From Chelonobacter sp006228105 (GTDB lineage Bacteria > Pseudomonadota > Gammaproteobacteria > Enterobacterales > Pasteurellaceae), in the NCBI RefSeq assembly GCF_006228105.1, contig NZ_VDHH01000034.1: 64,000 nucleotides of DNA; one strand, given 5' to 3'. Position numbers and translations under genes: made by a program. The notes below the pieces were generated by a model that did no database searches, was not told the origin of the DNA, and saw only the letters and a list, made by a program, of their open reading frames with translations. This document shows, piece after piece, positions 36,219-45,774 of the stretch. Numbering within the stretch: the stretch's first letter is position 1; each line of letters begins with the position of its first letter.

Positions 36219-37401
36219 TATTTTTATTCAAGCGTACGCCATGTGCAATGTGTTGGGAAACAGTAAAGCGGAAATTTGGCGAAATTTGCAACAACAGAAT
36301 TTGCGTTTGGCGAAAAACAGTGATTATTTGCCGAATGCTGAAGTGTGGCTGGGACATATAGAAGCGGAGTTACCCCCGATTCCTGAAGAATTACAACTTT
36401 ATGATTGTCGCAATAATCAAGTTTTAGCGTTTTGTTTGCAGCAGTTGAATCCAGAAATTCAATCGTTGATCGAGCGCTTTGGACGGGAGCGGATTGCGAT
36501 TGTGATGGGAACCAGCACCGCAGGGATTGAGCAGGGCGAATCCTATATTCAAGCAGCACAGCAACACAAGGCACATCCCAATTATCACTATCGGGCGCAG
36601 GAACTTGGTTCAATTTCTCAATTTGCAGCAAACTATTTGGATATTCACGGACCGAATTTGACGATTTCAACCGCGTGTTCTTCTAGTGCTCGTGTCTTTA
36701 TCACGGCGGAACGTTTATTGAACAGTCAGGTAGTCGATGCGGTGATTGTTGGCGGCGTTGATACACTATGTCATTTGACCATAAACGGTTTTCATTCGTT
36801 GGCATCGATTTCATTCACGCCGAATACACCGTTTAGTGAAACGCGTAAAGGGATTAATATTGGTGAGGCCGGAGCAGTTTTTGTGTTATCAAAAGAGCCA
36901 GCTGTTCTGCAATTGGCAGCTACAGGCGAAAGCAGTGATGCACACCATATTTCTGCGCCGCATCCAGAAGGCGTGGGAGCAGCAAGTGCGATGCAACAAG
37001 CGTTGAATAAAGCGGGGTTGCAGCCGCAGGATATTGGTTATTTAAATTTGCACGGCACCGGCACACCTTTGAATGACAGCATGGAAAGTTTGGCAGTCGC
37101 TGCTGTTTTTGGACGCGTGCCTTGTAGCAGCACCAAACAATTAACCGGTCACACGTTGGGCGCGGCTGGTGCGACGGAATTAGGATTGGCTTGCCTTTTG
37201 TTAGAACATTTTGCTGATCAAAGTGCGGTTTTGCCGTTGCAAACCACTGAGCCGGATTGTCTGGATCCGAGTTTGCCACCAATCGGTCTGATCACCTCTC
37301 ACCAACGGTTACAAAAGGCGGCGGTGATGAGCAATTCATTTGCTTTTGGTGGTAACAATACCAGCTTAATTGTGAAACGATATCAACAGGCAGGTGATTA
37401 G
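36208..37401 (+). CDS. Beta-ketoacyl-ACP synthase (aryl-polyene cluster)
   Basis: This 397-residue FabF-fold enzyme has the active Cys in ISTACSSSARVF, the first His in LHGTGTPLND and the second in TGHTLGAAGATELG. It belongs to the ApeO-type ketosynthases that extend or start the polyene chain. The ATG at 36208 is chosen; a TTG at 36193 would add five residues. Its stop overlaps the next start by one base. Confidence 0.88.
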   Translation: MQNNIFIQAYAMCNVLGNSKAEIWRNLQQQNLRLAKNSDYLPNAEVWLGHIEAELPPIPEELQLYDCRNNQVLAFCLQQLNPEIQSLIERFGRERIAIVMGTSTAGIEQGESYIQAAQQHKAHPNYHYRAQELGSISQFAANYLDIHGPNLTISTACSSSARVFITAERLLNSQVVDAVIVGGVDTLCHLTINGFHSLASISFTPNTPFSETRKGINIGEAGAVFVLSKEPAVLQLAATGESSDAHHISAPHPEGVGAASAMQQALNKAGLQPQDIGYLNLHGTGTPLNDSMESLAVAAVFGRVPCSSTKQLTGHTLGAAGATELGLACLLLEHFADQSAVLPLQTTEPDCLDPSLPPIGLITSHQRLQKAAVMSNSFAFGGNNTSLIVKRYQQAGD

Positions 37402-37874
37402 TGTTGTTGAATACGATGGACACGCGTGCAGAATGTTATTTATTGCATCGGGAACCGATGTTACTGGTGGATAACGTAATCACCTGTTCGGCATCGCAAA
37501 TAACCGTGAGTGTGGTTATCGGTGAGAAACACCGCCTTTTTATACAGCCAAACCAGTGCGTAGCGGCGTGGATCAGTATTGAATTGATGGCGCAGGCTGT
37601 GGGTGTTTGGGCGGGTGTTCAAGGAAAGCAACAGGGCGAGGCTGCACCTAAAATCGGGTTCTTGCTAGGTGGGCGGCAGTGTAAGCATTTTGTTGATGGC
37701 TATAATGTTGGCGATCAACTGCTGATCGAGGCGGATATGTTGATGCAAGATCAGCTGATGGCAAGTTTTGATGCGCGAATTTTGGATCTCGATGGAAAAT
37801 GTCTAGCATCGGCGCGTTTAACCACCTATCAGCCGTCTGAAACTGAGTTGGCGGCTTTATTAGATCAGCAGTAA
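37401..37874 (+). CDS. 3-hydroxyacyl-ACP dehydratase, ApeP-like
   Basis: The 157-residue hot-dog-fold protein has HREPMLLVDNV and AAWISIELMAQAVGVWAG, which resemble FabA/FabZ-like dehydratases of APE clusters. With the ApeI-like protein at 45767 it should remove water at each elongation to keep the chain conjugated. The start is a GTG overlapping the upstream stop; an ATG at 37416 is an alternative. Confidence 0.82.
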   Translation: MLLNTMDTRAECYLLHREPMLLVDNVITCSASQITVSVVIGEKHRLFIQPNQCVAAWISIELMAQAVGVWAGVQGKQQGEAAPKIGFLLGGRQCKHFVDGYNVGDQLLIEADMLMQDQLMASFDARILDLDGKCLASARLTTYQPSETELAALLDQQ

Positions 37875-37911
37875 GCTATCTTTTAGTTTTTAAAAATAAT
37901 AGTTAGAGATT

Positions 37912-38643
37912 ATGCAAACTACAAAAACAATCTTAGTGACTGGGGCGAGCAAAGGCATTGGCCGAGCCACCGCAATTGAATTGGCACGGCAGGGATTTGA
38001 CCTTGTCGTACACTACTGTCGTGATCAAGTCGGTGCGCAAGCGTGTGCTGAACAGATTCAGGCTTTGGGATCAAAAGTGCGGTTGATGCAGTTTGATGCG
38101 GCTGAGCGTGAGCAGTGCCGAGCAGCCATTGAACGAGATATTGAACAGCACGGCGCGTATTATGGCGTGGTATTAAATGCTGGGATTATCCGTGACGCTG
38201 CTTTTCCTGCATTAACGGCAGACGATTGGGATTCGGTGATCCACACTAATTTAGATGCATTTTATCATGTGTTACACCCCTTGATTATGCCGATGATCAG
38301 CGCCAGAAAAGGTGGCAGAATCGTCACCTTATCCAGTGTCTCCGGTATGGTCGGCAACCGCGGACAGGTGAATTACAGCGCCTCAAAAGCCGGATTAATC
38401 GGGGCGACAAAGGCGTTGGCGCTGGAGTTGGCAAAACGCAATATTACCGTCAACTGCATTGCACCGGGGCTGATTGACACCGGAATGGTTGATGAACATA
38501 CCTTGAAATATGCGTTGCCAATGATTCCAATGCAGCGGATGGGCAAAGCACAAGATATTGCGGATTTAGTGGCATTTTTAATGAGTGATAAGGCAAGCTA
38601 TATCACTCGCCAAGTGATTGCTGTGAATGGCGGCATGGTGTAG
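37912..38643 (+). CDS. 3-ketoacyl-ACP reductase, FabG/ApeQ-like
   Basis: This 243-residue short-chain dehydrogenase has the NADPH motif TGASKGIG (10-17), NAG (about 90), and the catalytic Ser, Tyr and Lys in VTLSSVSG...NYSASKAG. It reduces the keto group during polyene elongation. GAGATT precedes the ATG. It lies between the dehydratase and the second ketosynthase. Confidence 0.92.
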   Translation: MQTTKTILVTGASKGIGRATAIELARQGFDLVVHYCRDQVGAQACAEQIQALGSKVRLMQFDAAEREQCRAAIERDIEQHGAYYGVVLNAGIIRDAAFPALTADDWDSVIHTNLDAFYHVLHPLIMPMISARKGGRIVTLSSVSGMVGNRGQVNYSASKAGLIGATKALALELAKRNITVNCIAPGLIDTGMVDEHTLKYALPMIPMQRMGKAQDIADLVAFLMSDKASYITRQVIAVNGGMV

Positions 38644-38668
38644 GCATTGTAGCCATTAAGGAAAAAAA

Positions 38669-39901
38669 ATGAAAAATAGACGCGTTGTGGTAACAGGAAT
38701 GTCTGGGGTGACCGCACTTGGTAGTAACTGGGCCGAAATTAAAAGCCGCATGTTGCAGTATAAAAATGCTGTTGCCTATATGCCGCAGTGGGAGATTTAT
38801 GACGGCTTGCAAAGTCGATTGGCGGCGCCGATAACGGATTTTAGCTTGCCGCTACATATTGGTAAGAAGAAAAGCCGCAGCATGGGGCGAGTGTCGCAAT
38901 TGGCAGTCGTGGCGACGGAACAGGCGTTAGCACAAGCCGGATTGACGGAAAACAGTGACATTATGGACGGCAGAATGGGCGTGGCATATGGTTCTTGCAC
39001 CGGCAGCACCGATCCGGTTCGAGCGTTTGCCTCTATGATGACCGAACACCACACTCATAATATTACGGCACAGACTTACATTCAGATGATGCCGCATACG
39101 ACTGCTGCCAACATCAGCCTCTATTTTGGTTTACGCGGACGGGTGATCCCGTCGTCCACCGCTTGTACTTCGGGTAGCCAAGCAATCGGCTATGCGTATG
39201 AGGCGATTAAACACGGTTATCAAGATTTGATGGTTGCCGGTGGCGCAGAGGAGCTGTGTCCGAGCGAAGTCGCGGTGTTTGACACCTTGTTTGCCACCAG
39301 TCAAAAAAACCAGCAACCGCACTTGACGCCACGCCCGTTTGATAAAGACCGAGACGGTTTGGTGTTGGGCGAGGGCGCCGGAACCCTTATTTTGGAGGAG
39401 TTGGAACATGCTGTTGCGCGCGGTGCAATGATTTATGCCGAAATTGTCGGTTTTGCCACCAATTGTGATGCGGCTCATGTTACCCAACCGCAACAATCAA
39501 CGATGCAAATCTGTTTGGAGCAGGCGTTGAGGCAAAGTGGTGTGTCGGCTCAGCAGATCGGTTACGTTTGTTTGCACGGTACGGCAACCGAACGGGGCGA
39601 TATAGCCGAAAGCCACGCAACATTCAATGTGTTGCATGATAAACCGCTAGTGTCATCGCTGAAAAGCTATTTGGGGCATACACTGGGTGCTTGTGGGGCG
39701 TTGGAAGCTTGGTTTAGTATTGCGATGATGAATGACGGCTTGTTTATTCCAACGATTAATCTGGATGAAGTGGATCAACGCTGTGCGCCTTTAAACTATA
39801 TTCAGACACAAGCCGTTTGTGAAACAACGGATTATGTGATGAGTAATAATTTTGCCTTTGGCGGTGTCAATACCTCACTTATTTTTAAAAAATTTAATTA
39901 A
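38669..39901 (+). CDS. Beta-ketoacyl-ACP synthase II-like, ApeR-type
   Basis: The 410-residue FabF-like enzyme has PSSTACTSGSQAIGYA with the active Cys, CLHGTATERGD and YLGHTLGACGALE, so the Cys-His-His triad is complete. It is a second full ketosynthase of the cluster. AAGGAAAAAA precedes the ATG. Confidence 0.9.
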   Translation: MKNRRVVVTGMSGVTALGSNWAEIKSRMLQYKNAVAYMPQWEIYDGLQSRLAAPITDFSLPLHIGKKKSRSMGRVSQLAVVATEQALAQAGLTENSDIMDGRMGVAYGSCTGSTDPVRAFASMMTEHHTHNITAQTYIQMMPHTTAANISLYFGLRGRVIPSSTACTSGSQAIGYAYEAIKHGYQDLMVAGGAEELCPSEVAVFDTLFATSQKNQQPHLTPRPFDKDRDGLVLGEGAGTLILEELEHAVARGAMIYAEIVGFATNCDAAHVTQPQQSTMQICLEQALRQSGVSAQQIGYVCLHGTATERGDIAESHATFNVLHDKPLVSSLKSYLGHTLGACGALEAWFSIAMMNDGLFIPTINLDEVDQRCAPLNYIQTQAVCETTDYVMSNNFAFGGVNTSLIFKKFN

Positions 39902-39928
39902 CTTAACCACTTAATATTAGGAGTCTAT

Positions 39929-40345
39929 ATGAAAAAGTTACTATTTGTTGCGGCAATGATTGCAGGATTAACCGCTTGTGCAGCAAGAGATACTACGCAT
40001 TATTTGCCAATTGAAGAAGTGTATCAAGCGGCGTTGCAAGATGGCACCTTGGATCCAAAAATCAAAATGTATTTTGGGCGTTCGGTCGGGGGAAAAGTTG
40101 TGGAGACAGCAACAACCAATAAAAAAACCAACGCAGTGAATAAAACTGATCAAGAGGCTTGTCGGTGGGTAATGAAATCGGCGTTGATCCAGTTGCAGTC
40201 GAAAGCGAAAAGTTTGGATGTCAGTAAAGTTTCCAATATCCAAAGCTATTACAAGAAAAAAGTCTATAACAGTACGACACAATATGAATGCCATGCAGGC
40301 AGAACTATTGCCGGCGTTGCGCTAAAAGCTGATTTTATTAAATAA
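39929..40345 (+). CDS. Small lipoprotein of the aryl-polyene cluster
   Basis: The 138-residue protein has a lipobox (MIAGLTAC, Cys at about 17). Homologues in such clusters are often mislabelled as excinuclease subunits, but nothing in it resembles UvrA. It has an internal cysteine pair (DQEACRWV and YECHAG). Its function is unknown. TAGGAG lies before the ATG. Confidence 0.75.
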   Translation: MKKLLFVAAMIAGLTACAARDTTHYLPIEEVYQAALQDGTLDPKIKMYFGRSVGGKVVETATTNKKTNAVNKTDQEACRWVMKSALIQLQSKAKSLDVSKVSNIQSYYKKKVYNSTTQYECHAGRTIAGVALKADFIK

Positions 40346-40362
40346 ATACGACGGAGTTGATC

Positions 40363-41592
40363 ATGATAGAACAACGTCGAGTGGTGGTGATCGGTGCCGG
40401 TCCTTCCGGCGCGATTGCGGCGGCAATTCTAAAACGCAAAGGCAATGATGTGTTAGTGTTAGAAAAACAGACATTTCCCCGTTTTTCGATTGGTGAAAGT
40501 CTGTTGCCGCACTGCCTTGATTTTATTGAAGAAGCAGGAATGCTGCCACAGGTCGAAAATTATGGCTTTCAAATTAAAAACGGTGCGGCATTTGCACGTG
40601 GTGACGAATATTCGATATTTGATTTTGGTGATGCGTTTACTGACGGCAAAAAATATGCTTATGAAATTCGGCGTGCGGAGTTTGATAAGCTGTTAGCCGA
40701 CAGTGCGGCAGAGCAGGGTGTGGAAATTCGTTACCAACACGAAATCATTACAACCAATTTTCAAGAGGATTCTGCTCGCTTGACGGTCAAAGATCAGCAG
40801 GGGGAGATTTATCAGGTGCAAGCTGAGTTTGTGTTGGATGCCAGTGGCTATGGGCGAGTTTTGGCGCGCTTGCTGGCGCTGGAAACCCCATCCGAATTGC
40901 CGGTTCGTCAAGCGGTGTTTACCCATATTGAAGATCGTATTACCCATCCGGCGTTTGAGCGCGATAAGATCCTGATTACCGTGCATCCAGAACTCAACGA
41001 TGTTTGGTTTTGGTTGATTCCTTTCAGTGATGGCAGAAGTTCGATAGGTGTTGTCGGCTTGGATCGCTATTTCAGCCAGTTCGGCGATGATTTATCGGCT
41101 TGTCTGCACCATTTTGTTGATACGACTCCTTCTTTAAAACGGATTGTCTCAGATGCCAAATGGGATACGCCATGCAGCAAATTATTCGGTTATTCCGCGA
41201 ATGTAAAACAACTGTTTGGACAGCGTTTTGCGCTGTTAGGCAACAGCGCCGAATTTTTAGATCCGGTGTTCTCTTCCGGCGTGACCATTGCCATGCACGG
41301 CGCCAGTCTAGCCGCAAATTTGCTAGATCGTCAGCTGCGTGGTCAGCAAGTGGATTGGAAAAGCGAATTTGCTGATCCGTTGCAACAAGGGGTAGATACC
41401 TTTAAAACCTATGTGATGGGCTGGTATGATCTTAGTTTCCAAAGAGCGGTATTCTGGCAGAATAAAAGCCGGCACATTGAGCGTATGATCAGCTCCCTTT
41501 TGGCAGGTTATGCGTGGGATGAAAATAACCCTTTCGTGGCAGATCATAAAGCGAAATTGGCGGCACTCAGCCAATTTTGTGTGGAAAAGTAG
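40363..41592 (+). CDS. FAD-dependent oxidoreductase, halogenase/monooxygenase-like
   Basis: The 409-residue flavoprotein begins RRVVVIGAGPSGAIAAAIL (Rossmann GxGxxG), then FPRFSIGESLLPHC and YEIRRAEFDKLLAD, and has a late FAD-contact motif FALLGNSAEFLDPVFSSGV. This group is related to flavin-dependent halogenases and monooxygenases and occurs in APE and flexirubin clusters. It may modify the aryl head. GGAG lies 6 bases before the ATG at 40363. Confidence 0.85.
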   Translation: MIEQRRVVVIGAGPSGAIAAAILKRKGNDVLVLEKQTFPRFSIGESLLPHCLDFIEEAGMLPQVENYGFQIKNGAAFARGDEYSIFDFGDAFTDGKKYAYEIRRAEFDKLLADSAAEQGVEIRYQHEIITTNFQEDSARLTVKDQQGEIYQVQAEFVLDASGYGRVLARLLALETPSELPVRQAVFTHIEDRITHPAFERDKILITVHPELNDVWFWLIPFSDGRSSIGVVGLDRYFSQFGDDLSACLHHFVDTTPSLKRIVSDAKWDTPCSKLFGYSANVKQLFGQRFALLGNSAEFLDPVFSSGVTIAMHGASLAANLLDRQLRGQQVDWKSEFADPLQQGVDTFKTYVMGWYDLSFQRAVFWQNKSRHIERMISSLLAGYAWDENNPFVADHKAKLAALSQFCVEK

Positions 41593-41613
41593 AATCTTGC
41601 GGAGCGCAACATA

Positions 41614-42339
41614 ATGTTCGATTTTGATATTGCCTGTTTGAAAGCCTATAGCAGCGCTTTGAATGATGAAGCACAGTGGCAGGAATGGGCAGATTCTGAT
41701 GTACAGAATTTGCCAAAATCGACTCAGGCGAGCTTTAAACCGAGCCTGATTCCGTTAATGCAAGCCAGAAGAATGGGCGTTGCCGATAAAATGGCGATTC
41801 AACTGGCACTGGAACTGAACCAGCAGCATGACATCGATGCTGTGGTTTTTGCCAGTCGGCACGGACAACTGGCACGAACATATAAGCTGTTGAGCAGTTT
41901 TTTTGCGCAAGGGGAAATGTCGCCGACAGATTTTGCCACCGCAGTACATAACGCCCCGTCAGGGCAGTTCAGTATTCTTGCCAAACAAACTGCACCGATT
42001 AGCTCGGTGGCGGCAGAAGCGAATACATTTTGTGCAGCTTTGTTAGAGGCATTGTTGTGTTTGCAGGATGGCAAAAGCAATGTGTTATTGGTCGTTTTTG
42101 ACGATGAAATACCGCACTTTTATAAGCCTTTTTTGTCACAAGCAGAGCAACAAACTGCTTATGCGTTTGCAATGGTTTTGACACCGGGATCACAGTGGCA
42201 TGTCGCTTTTCAGGCGGCAGAACAGGCGTGCAAAGAATCTTTTCCTGACGGGCTGGCGTTTTTGCGGGAATATTATCGCGGCACTCCACAATTTGCATTA
42301 ACTTATGGGTGGCAACAATGGCGGTTTTCACAACAATAG
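41614..42339 (+). CDS. Beta-ketoacyl synthase chain-length-factor-like protein, ApeC-like
   Basis: This 241-residue protein resembles the N-terminal half of a ketosynthase (VVFASRHGQLART, LSPTDFATAVHNAPSG-like segment MSPTDFATAVHNAPSG) and lacks the catalytic cysteine. In aryl-polyene synthases such a subunit pairs with a ketosynthase to set chain length. GGAGCG precedes the ATG. Confidence 0.85.
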   Translation: MFDFDIACLKAYSSALNDEAQWQEWADSDVQNLPKSTQASFKPSLIPLMQARRMGVADKMAIQLALELNQQHDIDAVVFASRHGQLARTYKLLSSFFAQGEMSPTDFATAVHNAPSGQFSILAKQTAPISSVAAEANTFCAALLEALLCLQDGKSNVLLVVFDDEIPHFYKPFLSQAEQQTAYAFAMVLTPGSQWHVAFQAAEQACKESFPDGLAFLREYYRGTPQFALTYGWQQWRFSQQ

Positions 42340-43145
42340 CTCGATATTGGCGGGTGATCGGCATTGGCCTGGGATTCGTTTTTTTCGGACTAGGTGCTGT
42401 TTTGTTGGGCAATATCTGGATGCTGATTTTACGTTTGGTGTATCGCGATCAGCGCCAGCGCCGTTTACGCAGCCAGCAGAGCGTGAGTTTTTGTTTCAAG
42501 CTGTTTGTAAACGGCTTAAAATATTTCCGCGTAATCGATTATCAGATTGATGGGGCAGAAGTTTTACAACAGGATCGGGGTTGTCTGATCGTTGCCAACC
42601 ACCCGACATTATTGGATTATGTGTTAATTGGCTCGATTCTGCCGGAGATGGATTGTGTGGTCAAAGAGTCACTATTTCATAACCCGTTTTGCAAAATGGT
42701 GGTTCGCAATGCCGGTTATATTGCCAACACCGCCGATCCACAGCCGTTGTTTGAGGCTTGTAAACTGCGGTTGTCACAAGGGGGGAAAATGCTGATTTTC
42801 CCTGAAGGGACTCGCTCGTCACTGGATGCGATTTATGGCGCTGCGCCACTAAAATTACAACGTGGGGCGGCGAATTTGGCGGTGCGTTGTGGCGTTCCGT
42901 TAAGAATCGTACATATCAGTTGCCGCCCTCTGATTTTAAATAAGAGTATGAAATGGTATCAATTGACTGATAAAAAAGCCTTTTTTTACTTAAAAGTACA
43001 ACATTTAGAACCGGTTGAACCTTATTTAAACCCTGATATTCCGCCTTCAAGAGCGGTTCGGGAATTAAATGCAAAGCTGACCGAATTATTACAACCGACA
43101 ACAGACGTTGTCCATTTTGCCGAGAATCACTTATGCAAACATTAG
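42318..43145 (+). CDS. Lysophospholipid acyltransferase-like protein, ApeD-type
   Basis: The 275-residue protein has one N-terminal membrane helix, the acyltransferase motif NHPTLLD (H-x4-D), and FPEGTRSS. It probably transfers the aryl polyene or a companion acyl chain to a glycerol or sugar lipid. The start is set at the ATG at 42318; a GTG at 42309 is possible. It overlaps its neighbours on both sides. Confidence 0.85.
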   Translation: MAVFTTIARYWRVIGIGLGFVFFGLGAVLLGNIWMLILRLVYRDQRQRRLRSQQSVSFCFKLFVNGLKYFRVIDYQIDGAEVLQQDRGCLIVANHPTLLDYVLIGSILPEMDCVVKESLFHNPFCKMVVRNAGYIANTADPQPLFEACKLRLSQGGKMLIFPEGTRSSLDAIYGAAPLKLQRGAANLAVRCGVPLRIVHISCRPLILNKSMKWYQLTDKKAFFYLKVQHLEPVEPYLNPDIPPSRAVRELNAKLTELLQPTTDVVHFAENHLCKH

Positions 43146-43390
43146 AAAATGAGATTAAACAATTAATTATTGATGCGTTAAATTTGGAAGAATTAACGCC
43201 GGAAGATATTGAAACCACAGCACCGCTCTTTAATGACGGCTTGGGACTGGATTCCATTGACGCGTTGGAATTGGGGTTGGCGATCAAAAATAAATTTCAG
43301 GTTGAATTGAACGCCGACAGCGAAGAGGTGCATCAATATTTTTATTCGGTCAAAACCTTAGCCGAATTTATTCAATCACAACAAGCATAA
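43133..43390 (+). CDS. Acyl carrier protein 1 (aryl-polyene cluster)
   Basis: The 85-residue acidic helical protein has the phosphopantetheine site GLGLDSIDALEL with Ser at 41. It carries the growing chain. Its start overlaps the acyltransferase gene by 13 bp. Confidence 0.92.
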   Translation: MQTLENEIKQLIIDALNLEELTPEDIETTAPLFNDGLGLDSIDALELGLAIKNKFQVELNADSEEVHQYFYSVKTLAEFIQSQQA

Positions 43391-43409
43391 AATAAAACTG
43401 GGAGCCGGT

Positions 43410-43667
43410 ATGGAAAAGCAAGAAATTTTTGAACAGATCAAACAGTTTTTACAAGAATTATTTGATATTGATCCGGATTCAGTCACGTTGGACTCACATA
43501 TTGCCGACGATTTAGATCTGGACAGCATTGATGCTGTGGATTTAATCGTGCATTTACAAAATAAAACTAAAAAACGGGTCAGCCCGGAAGCCTTCAAAAA
43601 TGTCAGAACCATCGGTGACATTGTCGAGGTGATCTATACGTTATGGAATGAAAAAACACCAGCTTGA
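43410..43667 (+). CDS. Acyl carrier protein 2 (aryl-polyene cluster)
   Basis: The 85-residue acidic protein has the site DDLDLDSIDAVDL with Ser at 39. Two ACPs are usual in APE clusters, one for priming with the aryl starter and one for elongation. GGGAGCC lies before the ATG, 19 bases after ACP 1. Confidence 0.92.
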   Translation: MEKQEIFEQIKQFLQELFDIDPDSVTLDSHIADDLDLDSIDAVDLIVHLQNKTKKRVSPEAFKNVRTIGDIVEVIYTLWNEKTPA

Positions 43668-43681
43668 TTGACGATAGCCGT

Positions 43682-44263
43682 ATGAAGAAATCCCTAAACG
43701 GATTGACAACACTGTTGTTGGTCGCTTATCCGTTTTTTGTCTTTTTCAGTCTGGAGAATTTGCCATTGCATTGGTTGCTTCTTGGGCTGACGACGTTGTT
43801 TCTGTTGCGCTTAATCCTCGTTTTGCGGCAAAGTGCGGTCAAGCAGCGCGGTTATCTGATTTTTCTGGGCGCGGCTTCTGCGCTAATCGGCATCGGCGTA
43901 AGTGTGTATGCGTTTTTGGCAAACAGCGCAACCGGATTGTTGTTTTATCCGCTGCTGGTAAATTTACTCTGTTTGGGACTGTTCCTGTTTAGTTTGGTTT
44001 TTCCGCCCACGGTGATAGAATTGTTTGCCCGTTTGGTTGAAAAAGATCTGTCGCCGCAGGGCGTGGTTTATACTCGTAAAGTCACTTGGGCGTGGTGCGG
44101 TTTTTTCTTGTTTAACGGCAGTATTTCGCTGCTGACGGCACTACAGGATAATGTCATTTATTGGACGTGGTATAACGGATTTATCAGTTATATCTTAATC
44201 GGTCTATTTTTTATTATTGAGTTGATGGTTCGCCGGATTGTGCGACAAAGAGATCTAAAATAA
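43682..44263 (+). CDS. Multi-spanning membrane protein of the aryl-polyene cluster, ApeG-like
   Basis: The 193-residue protein has five or six hydrophobic segments and ends RRIVRQRDLK. It belongs to the small membrane proteins found next to APE ACPs. Its function is unknown. The start is uncertain: a TTG at 43664 overlapping the ACP 2 stop would add six residues, and no ribosome-binding site is clear for either. Confidence 0.75.
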   Translation: MKKSLNGLTTLLLVAYPFFVFFSLENLPLHWLLLGLTTLFLLRLILVLRQSAVKQRGYLIFLGAASALIGIGVSVYAFLANSATGLLFYPLLVNLLCLGLFLFSLVFPPTVIELFARLVEKDLSPQGVVYTRKVTWAWCGFFLFNGSISLLTALQDNVIYWTWYNGFISYILIGLFFIIELMVRRIVRQRDLK

Positions 44264-44268
44264 AAACA

Positions 44269-45774
44269 ATGTTAGAAAAAACACCCCAAAAACAATCTAT
44301 CAACGCACTATTTTCTGCCCAGTTTGTTGCACAGGCGGATTTATTGGTTCCGTTAAAACAGTTGTTGTACCACGATGCCGAGAGTCGTCATATTGTGTGT
44401 ATCGGTGAACATCAGCAATACGACTGGCAGGATTTACGCCGAACTTGCAGTTGGATGATCCAACGTTTGCAAACCGAAACGTCGGAGCAAAGTGCGGTTG
44501 CGCTGGTATTCAAAAGTGGGTTTTTGATGGTTTGCGCTTTATTGGCGTGCGTTCACCTGAAACGGAAGATAATTTTGCCTTCTTTGGCGACGGTGGAACA
44601 TTTGCACAGTATTGCTGCACATTTTTCACTGTTGATGAGCGATGAACTAAAGTTGCAAGCCTATTGCCACCCAGCGAAAGGGCATCAAGCGCAACAGTAC
44701 CAAGCGCAACAGTACCAAACACAAGAGTATAGCGACAAAAGTGCGGTTTTGTTTTGTTCAGAAATCGCAGAATCAGGGCAGCCGATCGAGTTTAGCGAAG
44801 CATTTATTGGCAGCGAATTTTGCGCACCAGATAGCGCCGATATTCTGTTGTTTACTTCCGGCAGCACCGGGCAGCCGAAAGGCATTGAGAAATATCTGGC
44901 ACTGTTCGACCGCCAAATCCGAATTGAACACCAATTGTTGAAAGCGCAGCTACAAGGCTGCGTGATGTATTCGACGGTCAATCACAATCATTTGCTGGGG
45001 TTGATGTATCGTTTGCTATTTCCACTCGTGCTCAGAATGCCGTTTTTTGAATATAATTTTGTGATTCCGGAGCAGGTGGCGAAAATCCCATTTGCGTATG
45101 CGTTGATCAGCAGCCCGGCATTTTTGCGATTTTTAGATCCACGTTTAAGCTATCCGCCTGCTAATATTGTGTTTTCTTCCGGCGGTAAATTGCCGGAGCC
45201 AGTTGGATTATTGACGCAATCTTTACTGCAAACCGAGTTGATGGAGTTCTACGGCTCCAGCGAAACCGGCGCAGTGGCGTACCGCACGTTTCCACAACAG
45301 CAGTGGCTGGTGCTGGACGGCATTGAGTTTAAACAGGATTTACAAGACAACTGTTTAACCATTCGCTCACCGCTGTTGCCAAGTGGCGAGTGGTATAAAA
45401 TGGAAGATCGGATTGCGCTGCAAAAGAACAGTTTTGAACTACTGGGCAGGGCGGATAGGGTAGCAAAAATTTCGGATAAACGGATTTCGTTGACTCAGAT
45501 TGAGAATTTAGCGCTGCAACTGGAAGAGATTAAGGAAGTTAAAGCCTTAGTGGTCAGTGATCATTTACGCGATAGCGTCGGCTTGGTGGTGGTACTGAAT
45601 GACGGACATCAAGATCAATCGCGCAAAGCGATTTTGTTGCGGCTGCGCCAACATTTAAAAAACCACATCGAATTGATCGCGTTGCCACGCAAAGTGCGGT
45701 TGCAGCCTTTTATGCCGATGAATGAACAGGGCAAACTCAGTTTAAGCCTACTACAGGAGCTGTTTAATGAGTGA
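44269..45774 (+). CDS. AMP-dependent acyl ligase, ApeH-like
   Basis: The 501-residue adenylating enzyme has ILLFTSGSTGQPKGI (ATP-binding loop), EFYGSSETGAVAYR and the hinge-region GRADRVAKISDKRIS. It probably activates the aryl starter acid (such as 4-hydroxybenzoate) for loading on ACP. A tandem pentapeptide AQQYQ repeat (DNA 44688-44731) interrupts the N-terminal domain. It overlaps the next gene by 8 bp. Confidence 0.88.
   Translation: MLEKTPQKQSINALFSAQFVAQADLLVPLKQLLYHDAESRHIVCIGEHQQYDWQDLRRTCSWMIQRLQTETSEQSAVALVFKSGFLMVCALLACVHLKRKIILPSLATVEHLHSIAAHFSLLMSDELKLQAYCHPAKGHQAQQYQAQQYQTQEYSDKSAVLFCSEIAESGQPIEFSEAFIGSEFCAPDSADILLFTSGSTGQPKGIEKYLALFDRQIRIEHQLLKAQLQGCVMYSTVNHNHLLGLMYRLLFPLVLRMPFFEYNFVIPEQVAKIPFAYALISSPAFLRFLDPRLSYPPANIVFSSGGKLPEPVGLLTQSLLQTELMEFYGSSETGAVAYRTFPQQQWLVLDGIEFKQDLQDNCLTIRSPLLPSGEWYKMEDRIALQKNSFELLGRADRVAKISDKRISLTQIENLALQLEEIKEVKALVVSDHLRDSVGLVVVLNDGHQDQSRKAILLRLRQHLKNHIELIALPRKVRLQPFMPMNEQGKLSLSLLQELFNE
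44688..44731 (+). repeat. Tandem 15-base repeat inside the acyl ligase
   Basis: CAAGCGCAACAGTAC occurs twice in tandem, followed by a diverged third unit, and encodes QAQQYQAQQYQTQEY. A change in copy number would stay in frame. Confidence 0.85.
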
